NCBI GenBank assembly: GCA_028023455.1
Contig: JAQFVV010000022.1
Span: forward strand, 10,189,100 to 10,253,099
Direction of reading: 5' to 3'
DNA from: Epiperipatus broadwayi
Taxonomy: Eukaryota > Onychophora > Udeonychophora > Euonychophora > Peripatidae
DNA length: 64,000 bases
The position numbers were made by a program, and so were the translations under genes. Positions within the stretch are counted from its first letter, which is position 1. Every line of letters begins with the position of its first letter. The notes below the pieces were generated by a model, which made no database searches, was not told where the DNA came from, and saw only the letters and a program-made list of their open reading frames with translations. Shown here one piece after another: positions 60,100 to 64,000 of the stretch.

Positions 60100-60500
60100 A
60101 AAAAAGAATGGCTTTAATTTTTTTCACATGTGCCTTAAACGTTTGTAGAATAGCCAAATGATGTAGTTTTTGACTATAGAGGGATCTCTCAAACCTCAAC
60201 ACAAGGTAGGGACTTTGTAAAGATAAGTATGACTGTCTTATCTTTAATCTAAATTCTTATTTGTATAGGTCAACAATGCGAAGAAAGCAATATCTTCATG
60301 CTCTCAAATCAAGATGCTTCAGATTGCCCTATATAAATAAAAATTTAAGTTAAAGATAAAATGATTGCTCCTATCTTTATAAAGTCTATTTTATGTTGAA
60401 GAGGTCCCTCTATAGTCAAAAACTATAGTCAAAACTACATTGTTTGGCTATTATACAAATGTTTAAGGTGCATGTGAAAAAAGTTAATGCCTTTCTTTTT
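60100..60500. mobile_element. 400-bp foldback element
   Basis: The left end AAAAAGAATGGCTTTAATTT and right end AATGCCTTTCTTTTT are inverted. Matching continues inward through TTTTCACATGTGCCTTAAAC, GAATAGCCAAATGATGTAG, TTTTGACTATAGAGGGATCT, a TTTGTAAAGATA block and TTATCTTTAA. Arms are about 150-170 bp, imperfect, around a ~60-bp loop. The right arm has a small internal duplication of the GACTATAG block (near 60410-60436). No ORF. It is directly followed by an ATA/ATG microsatellite. Confidence 0.85.
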
Positions 60501-60549
60501 CTAATAATAATAACAACAATAATAATAATGATGATGATGATGATGATGG
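60501..60549. repeat. Compound (AAT)n-(ATG)n microsatellite
   Basis: AATAATAATAACAACAATAATAATA passes into seven GAT triplets. It abuts the foldback element on its right side. Confidence 0.9.
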
Positions 60550-61869
60550 AAAGTAACATTAAAATTTATGATAGTAATATCCATTAGCAAAATTTTTAAA
60601 ACATATATATGCATGTTTTTATTTAAAAATGCTTTTGAGATTTACCTGAGAAGATCTCAAGATATATGAATTGGTAAAATTATATCATAGTTGATTTGTA
60701 TTAATATTTTTCTGTATTCTTCTGTGATTATAGGACTCATTTAAGTTTAAGTGAAGAATAAATAATATAGATTGGATCTTGCATAAACAACAGTATACTC
60801 AAGATATTATTAATGATCATTGTAATATCATCACATCATAAGTAGATATTTATAAATATTAGGTCATTTTATGATATTCAACATGTTAACTATTGTGCTT
60901 GCATCTTCAATCTTAATTATTGTCAAAATCTGTGACGATTAAATCTTTTCATTTCATTGCTAATCAATTTCTCTATTTTATTTCTGGCCATCATCTTTCT
61001 TTGTCTTGTTATTGGTTACGATTTCTCTCTCATTTTATTGCTAATTATTATCTTTTTTTTCATTGCTGATTGTCATCTTTCTCTCATCTCATTTTTGGTC
61101 GTCATCTTTGTCTTTAACATGAACTTCTCCTGTTTATATAAATTTTGTTTTACATTTATTTCTATAAATAGTTTTGAATTTATGAATTTAAATATTAGTT
61201 TAAACGCATGCTTCAAGTTTGTCAAAAATAGAGAAAATATATATTTTGTAAGCTTCAATTTATTATCTTAAATGCGCTTACTGTTCTACAAGGGTTAACT
61301 GAAAATTTATCACTACAGAAACAAAGCAAATATTTTGTCTCTGCCTTTTTGATTTATTCTAGTTGTCATTTTTTTTTTTTTTCAGATTTCATCAGTATTA
61401 AATTACAACAGAGGGAAGAGTTTACAATCAAATTAGTTTTAATTTTGTTGATAATTGATTAAAGATACAAACCATACTTACAGACTAAAGTCACTAAAAA
61501 GTCATTCACTGATCGGTCAAAGATGATTAATAACTTAAAGTTAGAAAATGGTAAAGAATTAATTGTCTGATTCATTGAAAATGCTGAATAAAAACTTAAA
61601 CACTAGGAAGTAAAGATAACAGTAATGGTTAAGAAATGTCTAATATTTATATATTTGATAAATATGAAGACTGATATTTTTTTTTCCTTTCTTATAATTA
61701 AGAATTGTACTTTCTATATATTTAATGATTATTAAATTCTTCTTGAGTATAGATAGATTTACTAGACAATAGATTACTATCATCAAATGATGATACTTAA
61801 TCATCAATGATATCTATCTTCCTCTTAAATTAATGCAATTTATTAATCATTCTTTCTTAATTATTTCAT
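60550..61869. other. AT-rich non-coding DNA, no gene seen
   Basis: A 104-codon plus-strand frame at 60957-61271 is rich in Phe, Ile and Leu because the DNA is T-rich. It has no signal or domain pattern and I do not regard it as a gene. Confidence 0.5.
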
Positions 61870-62120
61870 TTGTGTTGAGAATTCCCACGAACCGTGTCTT
61901 CTGATTTTTTCTACTTCATATCTCTCTATCCATAACCTTTGCCTTTGGCAGTTCATTTCTTCTTATTCTTTTCATCAAGTCTACTTTTTATCATTTTCTT
62001 GTTTTTTTTTTACTCTTCTTTTCCTATCCTCTATTTATCAATCAATCATCATCCCTGAAATTCTGTTCTTATTTTTCTAACATGGCATTTTAGTCTCTTT
62101 TCTTGAATGGCTGTTATTAT
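61870..62120 (-). pseudogene. Possible LINE 3'-end remnant
   Basis: The plus strand is pyrimidine-rich. On the minus strand EKRLKCHVRK, then a basic Lys/Arg-rich stretch, then RNELPKAKVMDREI occur in the order seen at the C-terminus of many LINE ORF2 proteins (RLRW.GHV.R, a basic GRP-type segment, L..A..DR..W). Stops and shifts abound. It does not match the RTE at 29-32 kb closely, so it would be a different LINE. Confidence 0.35.
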
Positions 62121-62409
62121 ATTTTTTGCTCTACATACTTTTCATCTTTTGATTTATGTTTTCCTCCAATCTTCCTATTTTTACTGATCTATAATAGCAT
62201 TTCAACTTGAGAATTCACTAAAAGCAAAACTACTAAAATAAGCAGAATATTATATATATAATTTGATTTTTTTTATGAAAGCGTGGTATACAATAGTGTT
62301 TCCAGGTTTGATTGTATATCTCTTTTTTTTTATTTTATAGAATTTCTCACTGCTGAGTATATCCTCAAAAAAAAAAAAAAGTCTTCCATATTTTCCTATT
62401 CCATACCTA

Positions 62410-62511
62410 TCTGTCCATACCATGTGCCTCTAATAGATTATTCCTTCCAATAGTTATATATCTGTTCATACCATGTGCATCTAATAGACTATTCCTTCCA
62501 ATAGTTATATA
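62410..62511. repeat. Two 51-bp tandem units
   Basis: TCTGTCCATACCATGTGCCT at 62410 and TCTGTTCATACCATGTGCAT at 62461 start two units that both end CCTTCCAATAGTTATATA. Only a few substitutions separate them. Confidence 0.92.
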
Positions 62512-62614
62512 TCTAAAAATAATAACAGTTGCAAAAGAGTATTTAGATAATCATTATGATTAGAATGAAAGCCATTTTAAATTTAACACTAAATAAATGT
62601 AGTTTACCAAGGAA

Positions 62615-62845
62615 AATTAAAACAGGCAAAACTCTCCATACAGTAGTGCCACTCAGTGCCAACCAGAGTAATCAATGGATGCTAGAAGGCTTGTGCATAA
62701 AATCCCTATCTAGTGCCTACTCACTGAATATCCCCAGACTAGTTTCTGGCTTGTGGCCTTCATCAGTAAGGAGCTTTGGATCTGAGATCACTGCACCTAG
62801 ATCGTAGGATCTCCAAGCATAAGAAATAGTGATCATATGATGTTT
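62615..62845 (+). mobile_element. Family Y copy with internal deletion
   Basis: It follows the Y order from CAAAACTCTCCATACAGTAG through ATCAATGGATGCTAGAAGGC, GTGCCTACTCACTGAATATC, CCTTCATCAGTAAGGAGCTT and CACTGCACCTAGATCGTAGG. It then jumps to AAGCATAAGAAATAGTGATC and ATATGATG, which is the Y left end inverted. This shows that Y carries the same ~28-bp sequence at both ends. The overlapping 83-codon frame is incidental. Confidence 0.75.
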
Positions 62846-62971
62846 AGTGGGAAGTGATATTGAGAGCAATGGATTCTTATGTTAGTCTAAATGAATTTTC
62901 TGTTCATTTTAGTCCAGTGGAAGAAATCACAATTCACTATGTTCATCCTACTATTTTAACTAAGTCTTAGC

Positions 62972-63361
62972 CATCACATGATCACCATTTCATATGCTTA
63001 CACATGCTGTTAATAAGAGTACCAAACTCTCCATAAGTAGTGCAACCAAGCCTTCATAATCAATGGATGCAGGAAGGTTTATGCATAAAATCCTTATCTA
63101 GTGCCTACTCATCCAACATCCCCCAATTAATTTCTAGCTTGTGGTTTTCATCAGTGAGAAACCTTGGATTTGAGAGCACTGCACCTAGATCTTAGTATCT
63201 AATGCAACCCTCCAGCAACTACCTTTTATCTATTTGGTTAATTATAAAGCTAGGAGCTCAAGATGAAAATATCATAAATGTTACCAACGCAGGCTCATTT
63301 GCCTGTATAGTCATATAGATCTGAATTCAGTTCAGCATACATTTTGGTGTCCTTGGTTTTT
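62972..63361 (+). mobile_element. Family Y copy, near full length
   Basis: CATCACATGATCACCATTTC starts it, followed by ACCAAACTCTCCATAAGTAG, ATCAATGGATGCAGGAAGG, GTGCCTACTCATCCAACATC, CACTGCACCTAGATCTTAGT, CAACCCTCCAGCAACTACC and CATACATTTTGGTGTCCTTGG. It matches the 41.2-kb copy along its length. A further left-end fragment (ACATCACATGTTCATCATTT) starts at about 63418. Confidence 0.75.
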
Positions 63362-63717
63362 CATAAACCACAATCACCATTATCCTATGGGTAGGATAGG
63401 TATAAAATGATTAAAACATCACATGTTCATCATTTCATATGCGTACACATGCTGTTAATAAGAATAAGTGATGATGTGGCGCATTGTGGCTTCTCCTTTA
63501 TCAGAGCCAGAATCAGCCACTATGCCCAGAGAAACATGTTAGCCACCTTACCATATCTTCATTTTCCATTCTCCATCCCATTTTTCCCCATACTTTTCTC
63601 TATCTTGCTTCATCCCATTTCCACAACATAATGTTTGTCAACTCTATGGCCTTTCAATATTGATACAATATATATATATATGTTGTGTTATAAATTTTTA
63701 TTTACTTATTGTAATTA

Positions 63718-63820
63718 TGAGGGACTTGAACTCAGACTTTCAAGCTCCCTACAGTTATTCACTTTATCTTATACAACTGATACCTGTAAGGAGCTGGAAA
63801 GTCTGAGTTTAAGTTCCTTA
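63718..63820. repeat. Hairpin made of two family X termini
   Basis: GGGACTTGAACTCAGACTTT with CAAGCTCCCTACAG on the left, and CTGTAAGGAGCTGGAAAGTC with TGAGTTTAAGTTCC on the right, are inverted copies of about 37 bp with a 30-nt loop. The sequence is the tRNA T-arm-like end of family X, here without any body. Arms are about 63718-63754 and 63784-63820. Confidence 0.8.
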
Positions 63821-64000
63821 TAAACCCAGCATAAAAACCAATAACCTAATTTCTGTATAATCTCATTGTTTATATTTATTACCCCACAACTTTATTATTT
63901 GCACCCTTTCTTCTTGTAGACATTTTCATTCAGTTAACAGCTGTCTAATATTTTGTATGCTTTCCTTAGATAACTTGCAGACTAAGTCACCCATGTTTTT

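Noticed and set aside
60957-61271. 104-codon frame rich in Phe, Ile and Leu
   Set aside because: Composition follows from T-rich DNA. The antisense strand is open too, and no membrane-protein family pattern is evident.
62556-62807. 83-codon open frame
   Set aside because: It falls within a family Y MITE, and related Y copies do not keep it open.

Overview
The window looks like non-genic DNA from a metazoan nuclear genome. It is very AT-rich, has no dense gene array, no rRNA and no convincing host exon. It carries many TA and A/T microsatellites, tRNA-derived SINE-like heads, RTE-clade LINEs, TIR/foldback MITEs and one LTR retrotransposon. This repeat mix suggests a marine invertebrate, and a cephalopod such as an octopus is my best guess. 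That guess rests on repeat style only and no database was searched.

Layout. 1-2.7 kb: AT-rich DNA and one copy of a TIR element called family X here. 2.73-12.58 kb: a complete LTR retrotransposon with two unusually long LTRs (3,442 and 3,434 bp, about 1% different) around an internal region of only about 3.0 kb. The interior holds a broken gag-like reading frame with a heptad-repeat coiled coil, followed directly by what looks like the last segment of an integrase. Protease, RT, RNase H and the integrase core are absent, so the element is non-autonomous. 12.6-24.5 kb: AT-rich DNA with a 62-bp-arm hairpin, SINE-like heads, a large ATT microsatellite, an RTE 3' fragment and a second X copy. 24.5-31.95 kb: an RTE cluster made of a decayed minus-strand copy, a decayed plus-strand copy split by a SINE-like insertion, and a full-length copy (28941-31946, minus) with an intact 985-codon endonuclease/reverse-transcriptase ORF and an 11-bp target-site duplication.

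32-64 kb: mostly AT-rich DNA scattered with non-autonomous elements. These include family Y MITEs (37.2, 41.2, 41.6, 56.7, 62.6 and 63.0 kb), a hAT-like MITE with a perfect 8-bp TSD at 47.0 kb, several near-perfect hairpins (45.0, 55.0 and 55.6 kb), an inverted pair of X elements at 53 kb, a pogo-like transposon remnant at 58-59 kb, a 400-bp foldback element at 60.1 kb, LINE remnants at 42.9 and 61.9 kb, and an old ~700-bp tandem duplication at 49-50.3 kb.

How the parts work together. There is no operon or host pathway to reconstruct. The only intact protein-coding gene is the RTE ORF. Its enzyme could mobilise its own RNA and possibly SINE RNAs. The LTR element and the MITEs would need enzymes encoded elsewhere. 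All coordinates and similarities were judged by eye, so element edges other than the LTR, RTE and hAT-MITE ends may be off by tens of bases.
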